DNA of 40,171 bases from CAZZDA01 sp964652585 (lineage in GTDB: Bacteria > Patescibacteriota > Patescibacteriia > UBA1544), in contig CAZZDA010000005.1 of the NCBI GenBank assembly GCA_964652585.1, positions 1 to 40,171 on the forward strand, read 5' to 3'. Each line of letters opens with the position of its first letter. Within the stretch, counting starts at the first letter, position 1. Below are positions 14,641-22,952 of this stretch, piece by piece. Under the pieces are notes generated by a model. That model ran no database searches, had not been told where the DNA came from, and saw only the letters and a program-made list of their open reading frames with translations. A program made the translations under genes and the position numbers.

Positions 14641-14720
14641 GCAGGAGAGACTTGAACTCTCACGACCCGAAGGCCACAGCGCTCTGAACGCTGCGTGTCT
14701 ACCAGTTCCACCACTGCGGC
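14634..14720 (-). tRNA. tRNA-Leu (anticodon CAG)
   Basis: Read on the minus strand, the acceptor stem GCCGCAG pairs with CTGCGGC, followed by A73 and an encoded CCA. The anticodon stem CAGCG/CGCTG encloses TTCAGAG, giving anticodon CAG, which reads CTG leucine codons. A long variable arm (GGCC-TTCG-GGTC) fits the class II leucine tRNA, and the T loop reads GTTCAAGTC. Length is 87 nt with CCA. Confidence 0.95.
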
Positions 14721-14790
14721 ATTTTAAAGGTAGGAAAAAATGATGAAAAAGGAGTGTCGCCAGAGGTTTTTCAGATGTTCCTGTAGTGTG

Positions 14791-16848
14791 TTATTCCCAC
14801 TTCCAATGTGTCCTGATATACCAGTTCGTAATATCGGAAAAACGATCCGCAGGTATGGTAATGCGTTTCGTACCAACGCCTTTTAAGCTATGGCTTGTTG
14901 CATGAGTGTAGGTTGGCGTATAGAGAAAGAGCGCGGGAAGTTCTTTTGCAAGGAGTGCTTGAAATTCTTGATACTTTTCTTTGCGTACTGATACATCAAT
15001 TGCTTGCCGTGCTTCCTCAAGCAGCGTGTCTACATGGCGGTTGGCAAGTTTTGCAAAATTGAGGCCGGGGTGCTCTGTTTGGCTTGAATGCCAAAATACA
15101 TACGGATCGGGATCAAAGCCAACTACTTCGCTTAAAAGCAATATTTCATAGTCGCGCGGCTTCAACACATCTCTGCGAATGCGACTTCCCGGAATTGCCT
15201 GTATGTTCAGCTGTACGCCGACCGCACCCCACATTTCTTGTAAAAGATAGGCAATACTTTCATTGGCTGGCGTATCAACCATGGTAAGCGTGAGTGTAAG
15301 AGCCTCGCCATCTTTGTTGACACGGAAAAAGGGAATATCGGGAAGTGTCAGGGATTCATCGGTTGTTGTCGCGACTTCCTCTTGCGGCGTGTCGGTTTCG
15401 GTATCCTGTTTATCACTGTCTCTTGATTCGTCCAACGTGTCTTGTGCCGCTTCACGTTCTTCAGCAAGCTGCGCGTGTCGCAGGGTCTCATATTCTTTTT
15501 TATCCATCGCTTCCCAAGAAGTGTCATCTAAAAGTGTATTTGCTTTTTCGGTATCGTACGCATAGTGTTCCACATCTTGGCTGTAACCGAGATATCCGGG
15601 CAAGATCGGCCCTTCAATGCTTTGACCTTCATTATCTATTGCCTCACGCAAGATACGTTCTTTATCCAATGCATGTGCAAGCGCTTGACGCACGTTCTTT
15701 TCTGCCAAGATCGCTTGTTGTTCTTGATGAAAGAATAGGGCGGTATACTGCGGCAAGCGAAGATTGTAAAAAACAAATTCTTTTTCCGAAAGCGTTTTTT
15801 TAAATCGTTGCGGGACAAAACTAACGCCTTGCACGTTTTTGGCTGCCGCGGCGGCGAGCGCCTCTTCAAAAGTTGGATAGAATTTGAAGACAAGTTTTTC
15901 AATGTGCGGTTGTGTATCGTAATATACTTGATTGCGTATGAGCGTATAGTCGCGAATGGTGCCATCTTCACCAAGAGTAAATGCGTGAGCTCTGTATGGC
16001 CCGGTTCCTATGGGTTGAATATTCGCTCGAGCAAGTGCCGCGCTCTCAGGCGCGATGTGGCTCCATATGTGTTCAGGGATTATGCCAATGGTCAAGAGTC
16101 CAATGAAAGGGGCAAAAGGCTCTTCAAGCGTGAATTGTATGGTGGTCTCATCAAGTTTTTCAAGTATGATACCTCTGAAGCTGAAGGTGTGAATGCTCTT
16201 GTACAGTGGATTTTGAATGCTCTCAATGGTGAAGAGTACGTCGTCTGCGGTAAAGGGTTGTCCATCATGCCATACGATATCTTCGCGAAGCGAAAAGGTG
16301 TAGACCTTCCCATCCTCGCTGATCGTGTAGTCTTTTGCCAAATCGGTGGTTAGCGTACCTTGCGTATCATATGAAAGCAGTCCGGAGAAAATAAGGGAAG
16401 AAATATCTTTGTCAGCGTCACTCGTTTGGAGAATAGGATTAATGAATTGCGGTATGCCGACAATGGCTTCGGTATATTTACCTCCTTCGGTTGGTATGCG
16501 TTCCAAGTGTGTATCAATGTATTTAAAGAGTACAAGACCTACGCCGACCACAACAAGAAATACACTGAAAACGATCAGCCAACGCTCTCGCTGCGAAAGT
16601 AGGGTATGCAAATAGCGAAGCTGTCTTGGACGCGGGAGAGATCGTGATTGTAGAGTATGAACGAGTTTTTTGTCAGCGCGCGCGGTATCATCTACTGTTT
16701 TTTGCTGTGTACGCAATACCGCAACATGCCGGAGGCGCCGGAAAAACCGTGCCGTTCGGGACAACTCGGATGAGGTGTTATTGGTTGTGGTATGCGCATC
16801 GTCCTGATTGGTCGATTCGCGCGATGAAAAAGGATGAGTATCTGACAC
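14791..16848 (-). CDS. membrane-anchored oligopeptide-binding protein (SBP family 5)
   Basis: A 685-residue extracytoplasmic solute-binding protein of the DppA/OppA family. After a hydrophilic N-terminus, one transmembrane segment (about 90-110, LIVFSVFLVVVGVGLVLF) anchors it, with no lipobox. The mature part has the classical pattern: PQFINPILQTSDADKDISSL, then VYTFSLREDIVWHDGQPFTA. An acidic, Asp/Glu/Thr-rich insert (about 450-505) interrupts the fold between the lobes. No permease or ATPase gene is nearby, so it is an orphan, as is often the case in reduced genomes. The start is GTG without an obvious ribosome site. A peptide ligand is the family expectation, not shown. Confidence 0.88.
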   Translation of the reverse strand: MSDTHPFSSRESTNQDDAHTTTNNTSSELSRTARFFRRLRHVAVLRTQQKTVDDTARADKKLVHTLQSRSLPRPRQLRYLHTLLSQRERWLIVFSVFLVVVGVGLVLFKYIDTHLERIPTEGGKYTEAIVGIPQFINPILQTSDADKDISSLIFSGLLSYDTQGTLTTDLAKDYTISEDGKVYTFSLREDIVWHDGQPFTADDVLFTIESIQNPLYKSIHTFSFRGIILEKLDETTIQFTLEEPFAPFIGLLTIGIIPEHIWSHIAPESAALARANIQPIGTGPYRAHAFTLGEDGTIRDYTLIRNQVYYDTQPHIEKLVFKFYPTFEEALAAAAAKNVQGVSFVPQRFKKTLSEKEFVFYNLRLPQYTALFFHQEQQAILAEKNVRQALAHALDKERILREAIDNEGQSIEGPILPGYLGYSQDVEHYAYDTEKANTLLDDTSWEAMDKKEYETLRHAQLAEEREAAQDTLDESRDSDKQDTETDTPQEEVATTTDESLTLPDIPFFRVNKDGEALTLTLTMVDTPANESIAYLLQEMWGAVGVQLNIQAIPGSRIRRDVLKPRDYEILLLSEVVGFDPDPYVFWHSSQTEHPGLNFAKLANRHVDTLLEEARQAIDVSVRKEKYQEFQALLAKELPALFLYTPTYTHATSHSLKGVGTKRITIPADRFSDITNWYIRTHWKWE

Positions 16849-16944
16849 AATGAAAAGGAAAGCATTGATTACTTTTTCATACTCTTAGCTATACATGAAG
16901 AATAGGGTGTGAGATAGCAAGAGTACGCTTGGAAGAGTCTCTAT

Positions 16945-17163
16945 TTAGAGTAAAAACACTGTCGCAAGAGCTGTTCCAAAAAAAAGAATGGCAATGCCAA
17001 TAGTTGCGTAGAAGAGTTTTTTCTCAATACCGCGCTTTGTCCGATAGACATTTCCTTCACCGCCAAAAGCGCCACCCAAGCCGGATCCTTGACTCTGCAA
17101 GAGCACAACGGTAATGAGGAGTATGGAAAGAATTATCTCAACAATTTTGAGTGTCTGTAGCAT
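16945..17163 (-). CDS. secG: SecG, preprotein translocase subunit
   Basis: A 72-residue protein with two hydrophobic segments (about 5-23 and 51-70) around a glycine-rich loop, LLQSQGSGLGGAFGG, the SecG hallmark. It is the accessory subunit of the SecYEG channel in the cytoplasmic membrane. The frame is open for 64 more codons upstream, but the family alignment begins at MLQTLKIVE, so the start at 17163 is chosen. It lies downstream of relA/spoT on the same strand, with a 136-bp gap. Confidence 0.9.
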   Translation of the reverse strand: MLQTLKIVEIILSILLITVVLLQSQGSGLGGAFGGEGNVYRTKRGIEKKLFYATIGIAILFFGTALATVFLL

Positions 17164-17299
17164 AAGCACGAGTGTGCGGTCGTTCCACTTAGGGTCGCTT
17201 TGGTTGAAAGTGGTGCGACCGCTTGCAAACGAGTACTGATTTATAACTGTATATAACGGTAGAAGTATAGCTGGAAAGGTGTTTTTTGTCAATAGCTGA

Positions 17300-18748
17300 T
17301 CAAAACGGTTTTGCTGCTGCTTTGATCTTGCTTTTTGCCATGCCGGTTTTGGCAAAGTCCAGCCAGTCGCGGTTTGGATACTTACGATTCTTATCGCGGA
17401 TAATTTCCGCCACGTCGCCGTCTTGGAGTTGCGTGTCTAAGCTCGCCATTGTTTCATTTACCATCGCACCCGTTGCTTGCGTGCCGATATCCGTATGAAT
17501 AGCGTAGGCAAAATCAATCACCGTTGCGCCTTCTGGCAAGTCTATCACGTCCCCCTGCGGAGTAAAAACGAAAATATGTTCTGCGAAAATATCAATATTT
17601 TTCAATTTTTCCACATATTCCGTATTATCTGAGATTTCTTTTTGCCACTTGACCAGCTCTTGGATCCATTGAAGCTGTTTTTTCTGCTGGCGCTTGCGTT
17701 TTTCTTTGTATTCCCAGTGCGCGGCAATACCGAACTCAGCAGTGACGTTCATTTCTTCCGTGCGAATTTGGATCTCTACCTTCTCTCCTTTAGGGCCGAA
17801 AACGGTGGTGTGGAGTGATTGGTAGCCGTTGGGCTTTGGTGTTGCGATATAGTCTTTTAAGCGATCGGGCAGCGGCTGCCAGAGTCCGTGTATCACGCCA
17901 AGAACTGTATAACAGTCCGCGAGGGACGGCACAAGAACACGCAAGGCAACAAGATCATATATTTTTTCAAGATCTTTATTTTTACGCAAGAGTTTTTTGT
18001 ACAAGCTATAAAGGCGTTTTGGACGGCCGTGAACGGAAGTGTAGAGAATATCTTGTTTGGCAAGTTGTTTCTCAAGTATTTTTTGCACTTTTGTAATATA
18101 GGTAAGTTTTTGCTCGTAGCGGTGCGTTGTGGAAGTGCGAAGCCAGGTATATTCTTCCGGATGCGTGTATTGAAAAGACAAGTCTTCCAAAAGTCCTTGC
18201 ATCTCCCAAATGCCGAGCCGATTAGCGATTGGCGCGTAAATTTCCAGTGTTTCTTTGGCAACGCGTTGTTGTTTGTCCGGTGGCAGGTGCTCGAGAGTGC
18301 GAAGATTATGCAGTCGGTCGGCAAATTTGATCAGTACCACGCGAATGTCTTGCGCCATGGCAACGAACATTTTACGTAAATTCTCAGCATATCTTTCTAT
18401 GCCGCGGTATTTTATGGTGCCAAGCTTGGTAATGCCTTCCACGAGTACCGCGACTTCTTTGCCGAAATTTTTCTTGATCTGTTGAAGTGTGACGTCCGTG
18501 TCTTCCGGCACGTCATGCAAAAGTCCGGCAATAATAGTTGGCTGGTCCAGCTTCATGCGCGCAAGCGTCAATGCGGTTGCGAGTGAATGGGTGATATAGG
18601 GTTGGCCTGATTTACGCATCTGTCCTTTGTGCGCGTCATCTGCAAACTCATAGGCAAGCAGCACCATTTCCTCATCAATGGAGTTCGGATTGTCCCGCGT
18701 TGCTGCGAGCAGATTTTTAATGGTGTTATCAGTTTCTGAGAGGGGCAT
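17300..18748 (-). CDS. relA: bifunctional (p)ppGpp synthetase/hydrolase without ACT domain
   Basis: A 482-residue RelA/SpoT homologue that controls the stringent-response alarmone. The HD hydrolase keeps H54, the HD pair H78-D79 and KFADRLHNLR (D144), so hydrolase activity is expected. The synthetase region keeps YDLVALRV (D265), the loop KPNGYQSLHT (Y309) and VEIQIRT (E325). A TGS domain spans about 390-452. The protein ends there; the zinc-finger and ACT domains of full-length Rel (about 730 residues) are absent. Without them, sensing of stalled ribosomes is probably altered (inference). The start is clear, with no strong Shine-Dalgarno site. Confidence 0.93.
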   Translation of the reverse strand: MPLSETDNTIKNLLAATRDNPNSIDEEMVLLAYEFADDAHKGQMRKSGQPYITHSLATALTLARMKLDQPTIIAGLLHDVPEDTDVTLQQIKKNFGKEVAVLVEGITKLGTIKYRGIERYAENLRKMFVAMAQDIRVVLIKFADRLHNLRTLEHLPPDKQQRVAKETLEIYAPIANRLGIWEMQGLLEDLSFQYTHPEEYTWLRTSTTHRYEQKLTYITKVQKILEKQLAKQDILYTSVHGRPKRLYSLYKKLLRKNKDLEKIYDLVALRVLVPSLADCYTVLGVIHGLWQPLPDRLKDYIATPKPNGYQSLHTTVFGPKGEKVEIQIRTEEMNVTAEFGIAAHWEYKEKRKRQQKKQLQWIQELVKWQKEISDNTEYVEKLKNIDIFAEHIFVFTPQGDVIDLPEGATVIDFAYAIHTDIGTQATGAMVNETMASLDTQLQDGDVAEIIRDKNRKYPNRDWLDFAKTGMAKSKIKAAAKPF

Positions 18749-18805
18749 AGGATATATTTATCGAAGAAGGTGTGATGTTCGTACCCATTTATATCTATTA
18801 AGGAC

Positions 18806-18973
18806 TTATTCTTTGTCTGATTTTATGCATTGTTCTTTTAACTTCTGTAGGCATTCTAAAATATCAGCTTTTACATAGAGTGCTCCTTCACCAATATGAA
18901 TAGAATAATCTATACCAAATATACTACCATGAGGAAATGAATGCAAATTGGTATAAAAAATAGACCCCCGCAT
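18806..18973 (-). CDS. small unknown ORF, possible gene remnant
   Basis: A 55-codon frame whose first codons lie inside a palindromic repeat (MRGSIFYTN) and whose remainder, HGSIFGIDYSIHIGEGALYVKADILECL, has normal coding character and ends in a charged tail. No known family is recognised and no ribosome site is seen. It may be the 3' part of a gene cut by the repeat. A similar-looking remnant lies at 25908-26054, also just downstream of a TTTTTTATACCAA junction. Confidence 0.3.
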   Translation of the reverse strand: MRGSIFYTNLHSFPHGSIFGIDYSIHIGEGALYVKADILECLQKLKEQCIKSDKE

Positions 18974-19015
18974 ACGCAGGGGTGACAGAGCAAAAATATC
19001 AGGATGACAGGGTGA
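18961..19015. repeat. palindromic repeat downstream of topA
   Basis: ACCCCCGC (18964-18971) pairs with GCAGGGGT (18976-18983) with one mismatch, followed by GTGACAGAG and, further on, GGATGACAGGGTGAG up to the topA stop. It resembles common dispersed GC-rich palindromes. It may also terminate topA on the minus strand, since TATTTTTT follows the hairpin. Confidence 0.55.
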
Positions 19016-19019
19016 GATT

Positions 19020-21248
19020 TTATTTCTCGTACGTACACTCCTTACTACTGCAACGGAAGGTGTCTTTGGCGCCGAAGACGATGAGGGATTCGCACGTAGG
19101 GCATTTTTCTCCCGTTGGTTTTGACCACAGAGCAAAGTCGCATTTTGGATAGGTGTTGCATCCGTAGAATGTTTTGCCCGCGCGTGTTTTGCGCTCTACA
19201 ATATCTCCTGTATTGCATTTAGAGCAGGTGACGCCTGTCTTTTTTTCAATCTTTTCAATGTGTTTGCAATCCGGGTACCCGGAACACCCTAAAAATTTTC
19301 CATAACGTCCGTGTTTGACCGCAAGCGGCTTGCTGCACTCGGGACACTTTTTATCTTCCAATATTTCTTCCTCTTTTTGCGCATCGCCGTCCAAGGGTTT
19401 TGCGTTCTTGCAATCAGGATACCCCGTGCAGGAGAGGAATTGTCCATAGCGTCCTGTTTTAATGATCATCGGCTTGCCGCATTTATCGCATTTCTCATCA
19501 GTTTCTTTTTCGGTCAAATCTTTTTTGGTCAAGGCTTCGTCTTTGTGCATAAGGTTTTTCTTAAAAGGTGAATAAAAATCTTTCATAATAGGGCGCCATT
19601 CGCGTTTGCCGTGCGCGATCGCGTCAAACTTTTCTTCCATCTCTGCCGTAAAATCAATATCTACAATATCTTCAAAATGTTTCACCAAAATATCATTTAC
19701 CAGTTTGCCAATGTCGGTTGGAGCCAAGCGCTTGTCCTCGCCTTTGACGACATAATTACGGTCTTGAATGGTAGAAATGGTTGGTGCATAGGTGGAAGGT
19801 CGGCCGATACCGTGCTCTTCCAATGCTTTGACAAGCGTTGCTTCCGAGTAGCGTGCTGAAGGTTCGGTAAAATGCTGTTCGGGTTTGATCTCATATGCGG
19901 TGAGCGCATCTTTTTCTTGAATATCGGGCAGTATTTTTTCTTCCGTTTTTCTGGTATACACTTTTTGAAAGCCGTCAAAGACGCGTATAGAGCCGCTTAC
20001 TTTAAAGCCGTAGAGCGTTTGTTCCGCTTGTGCGTCAATAGCAATACTCGTTTGGTCATACAGTGCTTCGGTCATTTGACACGCGACGGTCCTGCTCCAA
20101 ATGAGATTGTAGAGCTTTAATTGGCGATCGTCCAAAACATCTTTTAACTTGTCGGGTGTGTGTTCCGCGTCTGTTGGGCGAATGGCCTCATGCGCTTCTT
20201 GCGCGCCTTTGCTTTTTGATTTGTAGATACGCTCCTTTTCCGGAAGATACTCTTTGCCGTAGTTTTGTTCAATAAGAGAGCGGATGCTTGCAAGTGCTGT
20301 GGCGCTTAAGTTTTGCGAGTCGGTACGCATATAGGTGATAAGCCCCACATGTCCTTCGCCGGGTATATCAATGCCCTCATAGAGCTGTTGTGCCAGGCGC
20401 ATGGTCTGCTTTGCGGAGAAACCAAGTTTGTTGCCTGCTTCTTGCTGGAGCAGCGAGGTGGTCAAAGGCGTTGGAGGTTTTTTGCGCACTTCTTTTTTCT
20501 TGATCTCGGCTACCTCGTACTTTGCTTTTTCCAACGCGACGGCGATATCTTGCGCTTCCTTTTCTTTGGGAATAAAAAATTTATCCAGAGTTTTACCGTC
20601 TTTTTTCGCAAGCTGCGCTTCAAACGCCTGTTCATCGTCTTTTGAAAGAGTGGTGGCAATGGTCCAATACTCTTGCGGTTTAAATGCTTCTCGTTCTCGT
20701 TCTCTTTCCACTATCAATCGCACGGCAACTGACTGTACGCGACCTGCTGAAAGTCCGTAGGTCACTTTTTTCCATAAGAATGGCGAGAGTTCGTAGCCGA
20801 CAAGTCTGTCCAGCACGCGGCGTGCTTGTTGCGCGTCAACCAGATCCTGATTAATTGCGCGCGGATGCGCGAGCGCGTCTTGTATCGCGCCTTTCGTGAT
20901 CTCATGAAAAACAATGCGTGAGATTTTTTTGCTCTGTTTTTTCTTGCTCTTATTCAAGCCAAGTGCTGATACCAAATGCCAGGCAATTGCTTCTCCTTCG
21001 CGGTCTTCGTCCGATGCGAGAATGATCTCATCTGCTTTCGCGGCAGCGGATTTCAACGCGGTCAGCGCTTTTTTTGCTTTAGCGGGGATAGTGTAGGTTG
21101 GTTCAAAGTTGTGTTCAATATCAACTCCCATTTTGCTCTTAGGGAGATCGCGTATGTGTCCAAATGAGGACAGTACTTTATAGCCCTTACCCAAAAAACG
21201 GGTAATGGTTTTTGCTTTTGTGGGGGACTCAACGATGACTAATTTCAT
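19020..21248 (-). CDS. topA: DNA topoisomerase I
   Basis: A 742-residue type IA topoisomerase that relaxes negative supercoils. The TOPRIM domain opens with LVIVESPTKAKTI and has ASDEDREGEAIAWHL (near 78-92). The active-site tyrosine is Y306 in GLITYMRTDS. The C-terminus carries four cysteine zinc modules, beginning about residues 594, 640, 677 and 715, the first three ending in CxGYPDCK or CNTYPKCD. Length and order match bacterial TopA. The start is clear, and it follows dprA on the same strand across a short tract-rich gap. Confidence 0.96.
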   Translation of the reverse strand: MKLVIVESPTKAKTITRFLGKGYKVLSSFGHIRDLPKSKMGVDIEHNFEPTYTIPAKAKKALTALKSAAAKADEIILASDEDREGEAIAWHLVSALGLNKSKKKQSKKISRIVFHEITKGAIQDALAHPRAINQDLVDAQQARRVLDRLVGYELSPFLWKKVTYGLSAGRVQSVAVRLIVEREREREAFKPQEYWTIATTLSKDDEQAFEAQLAKKDGKTLDKFFIPKEKEAQDIAVALEKAKYEVAEIKKKEVRKKPPTPLTTSLLQQEAGNKLGFSAKQTMRLAQQLYEGIDIPGEGHVGLITYMRTDSQNLSATALASIRSLIEQNYGKEYLPEKERIYKSKSKGAQEAHEAIRPTDAEHTPDKLKDVLDDRQLKLYNLIWSRTVACQMTEALYDQTSIAIDAQAEQTLYGFKVSGSIRVFDGFQKVYTRKTEEKILPDIQEKDALTAYEIKPEQHFTEPSARYSEATLVKALEEHGIGRPSTYAPTISTIQDRNYVVKGEDKRLAPTDIGKLVNDILVKHFEDIVDIDFTAEMEEKFDAIAHGKREWRPIMKDFYSPFKKNLMHKDEALTKKDLTEKETDEKCDKCGKPMIIKTGRYGQFLSCTGYPDCKNAKPLDGDAQKEEEILEDKKCPECSKPLAVKHGRYGKFLGCSGYPDCKHIEKIEKKTGVTCSKCNTGDIVERKTRAGKTFYGCNTYPKCDFALWSKPTGEKCPTCESLIVFGAKDTFRCSSKECTYEK

Positions 21249-21334
21249 ACTTCGTAACTTATAACTTATCAGCCTACAACTTACAACAATACACTTTTGT
21301 TATTGGTTGTAGGTCATTGGTTGATATTAGTACG
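21249..21334. repeat. TATAAC/ACAACC tracts between dprA and topA
   Basis: The plus strand has CGTAACTTATAACTTATC then CCTACAACTTACAAC, and after a short gap the inverse GGTTGTAGGTCATTGGTTG. The gap holds no recognised gene. This is the longest cluster of the recurring G-poor units. Confidence 0.6.
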
Positions 21335-22435
21335 TTATTTCGTTTTTCCTGTCAAGACGTAGCTGCCATTTCCCGTAGGTTGTACGACTCCCGCTATTTC
21401 AAGTATCGTGAGCGTGCTATTGAGTTCAGAGATAGGCTTTCCCGTTCTTTGCACTAAAAATTCAAGGGATAGTGGCTCGTGAGAGAGGTGTTGCAGTATG
21501 TCTTGTTCTTCGGGAGAATGCTGTAGCTTTTGCGGTGTTGAGTCAGAAGGACTGTCTTCTATAAAATGAAGTGCTTTCCACACTTCTTGCATGTCTGCGA
21601 CCGGAATTGCTCCTTGCCGTATAAGGTCATTGGTGCCAAGAGATGTTTGAGAAAAAATACTTCCCGGGACGGCAAATACTTCACGGTTATAATCAAGTGC
21701 AAGTCGTGCGGTAATGAGTGATCCGCTTTTGCGTCCCGCCTCTATCACCAGCGTACCGGGGGAGAGTCCGGCGATAATACGATTGCGTTCAGGGAAGTGA
21801 TACGCTTGGCTTTGTGTGCTGGGAGGATATTCGGAAACAACAGCACCTCCATATTGTAAAATCTCTCGGGCAAGCGGTACGTTCGTGCGCGGACCTATGC
21901 TCGCGTCATCCACGCCGCTTCCCAAAATGGCAATGGTAGGTGCTTCGGCTTTCAGCGCTGCACGGTGCGCGAGCGCATCAATGCCAAATGCCAGGCCGCT
22001 GACAATTGGCAGAGGGTGTTGCGCGAGCGTACTTTCAAAGCGCTGCATGACTTGCAAGCCATAAGTGCTTGCTTTTCGCGTACCCACAACTGAAAGGCTT
22101 TGCTGTGATAAGAGGTCTCTATTTCCACGTATATAGAGTATCGCGGGAGGGTCGGGGAGTTCTTTTAAAAGCGGCGGGTAGTCTTTGTGCGCGAAGTGAA
22201 GCGCGGAAATATGTTGATCGCGTATCTTCGTTGCCAGCTTCTGAAGATTAATTGTGCTACGCTGTTCAATGATTGTGGAAACCGCCTCGCCACGCACACC
22301 GCTTTTTACAAGCTCTGTATGTGACGCGCGCCATGCGTGTTCCATATCGCCAAAATACGCATGGAGCTTGAAAATATGTTTTGAGGTTATGCCTTGCAGA
22401 TGGTTGAAGGCTACCCAGTAATAAAAATCGTTCAT
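21335..22435 (-). CDS. dprA: DNA-processing protein DprA
   Basis: A 366-residue DprA/Smf protein, which protects incoming single-stranded DNA and loads RecA during natural transformation. The Rossmann-like core shows SVVGTRKASTYG, IVSGLAFGIDALAHRAAL, AILGSGVDD, VVSEYPPS, FPERNRIIAGLS and IEAGRKSGSLITA in order (about 114-258). An N-terminal helical domain (1-90) and a C-terminal winged-helix (about 305-366) flank it. Where many DprA proteins have YPxxN after the glycine loop, this one reads GPRTN. The gene supports DNA uptake in this organism, although no competence pilus genes are in the window. Confidence 0.94.
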   Translation of the reverse strand: MNDFYYWVAFNHLQGITSKHIFKLHAYFGDMEHAWRASHTELVKSGVRGEAVSTIIEQRSTINLQKLATKIRDQHISALHFAHKDYPPLLKELPDPPAILYIRGNRDLLSQQSLSVVGTRKASTYGLQVMQRFESTLAQHPLPIVSGLAFGIDALAHRAALKAEAPTIAILGSGVDDASIGPRTNVPLAREILQYGGAVVSEYPPSTQSQAYHFPERNRIIAGLSPGTLVIEAGRKSGSLITARLALDYNREVFAVPGSIFSQTSLGTNDLIRQGAIPVADMQEVWKALHFIEDSPSDSTPQKLQHSPEEQDILQHLSHEPLSLEFLVQRTGKPISELNSTLTILEIAGVVQPTGNGSYVLTGKTK

Positions 22436-22444
22436 ATACTTCTT

Positions 22445-22474
22445 ATTGTAAACATTTTTATAGTCATTTGTCTA
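22445..22474 (-). promoter_or_regulatory. dprA promoter candidate
   Basis: On the minus strand TAGACA (22469-22474) and TACAAT (22445-22450) are 18 bases apart, and the -10 box lies ten bases from the start codon, so the leader would be only a few bases long. Confidence 0.45.
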
Positions 22475-22557
22475 ATATATGTGCTTTGCGGATATGAATG
22501 ATGTGTGATAATCTAAGCATACACAAGTATACAAATTTGACCTTTGGAGGAAAGACC

Positions 22558-22746
22558 ATGAACCTTTGCGATAGAGAGGTGTTTGCGCAAAAAGATCTAA
22601 TCAAGCGTGCGCGAAAGTGGGCAGCTTCAAAACAGGGGGCGCGAGATATGCGCCGAGCGCTTGAGGAGTCATTGCAAGTTGCCGAGTGTTTGCAAAAAAA
22701 GAGAGCAGTAACCGAAGAACAAATTCATCGTCCTTTTACCATTTGA
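22558..22746 (+). CDS. 62-residue helical protein, antitoxin-like in size
   Basis: The start at 22558 is fixed by GGAGGA seven bases upstream; the frame is open further upstream without need. The product is charged and helical: LIKRARKWAASKQGARDMRRALEESLQ, then a tail EEQIHRPFTI. Small proteins with an ARKWA...ALEES core and a xxPFTI end occur in many bacteria, and some accompany toxin genes, but I cannot name the family with certainty and no toxin partner is next to it. A terminator follows directly, so it is a single-gene unit. Confidence 0.6.
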   Translation: MNLCDREVFAQKDLIKRARKWAASKQGARDMRRALEESLQVAECLQKKRAVTEEQIHRPFTI

Positions 22747-22753
22747 TCGTTTT

Positions 22754-22780
22754 GAGATCTCTCGCGAGAGGTCTTTTTTT
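22754..22780 (+). terminator. intrinsic terminator after the small helical gene
   Basis: AGATCTCTCG pairs with CGAGAGGTCT, one pair being a G-U wobble, followed by seven T residues. Confidence 0.8.
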
Positions 22781-22782
22781 AT

Positions 22783-22812
22783 TTGCGAAAAGCACTAACA
22801 GAGTGGTAAGAT
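22783..22812 (+). promoter_or_regulatory. promoter candidate for the helicase-nuclease gene
   Basis: TTGCGA (22783-22788) and TAAGAT (22807-22812) are 18 bases apart. The resulting leader is about 130 bases and contains a 12-codon frame at 22880-22918 of unknown importance. Confidence 0.4.
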
Positions 22813-22952
22813 GTAGCTATGCACTGTAGTAGAATTTCCAAATGAGCCTTGCGACTCAATAGTGGAGAAAAGCAACAATATGCAGGGTGTTCATATATCT
22901 ACAAGTAAGAACGAATAGACCATTAATTTACTTGGAAATTTCACTACGGGGT

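Noticed and set aside
17164..17355. Upstream extension of the secG frame
   Set aside because: SecG similarity begins at MLQTLKIVE; the extra 64 codons overlap the end of relA/spoT and look non-coding.
19020..19135. N-terminal part of a 109-codon frame overlapping the topA 3' end
   Set aside because: These codons are an out-of-frame copy of topA sequence; only the part after 18973 could be its own gene.
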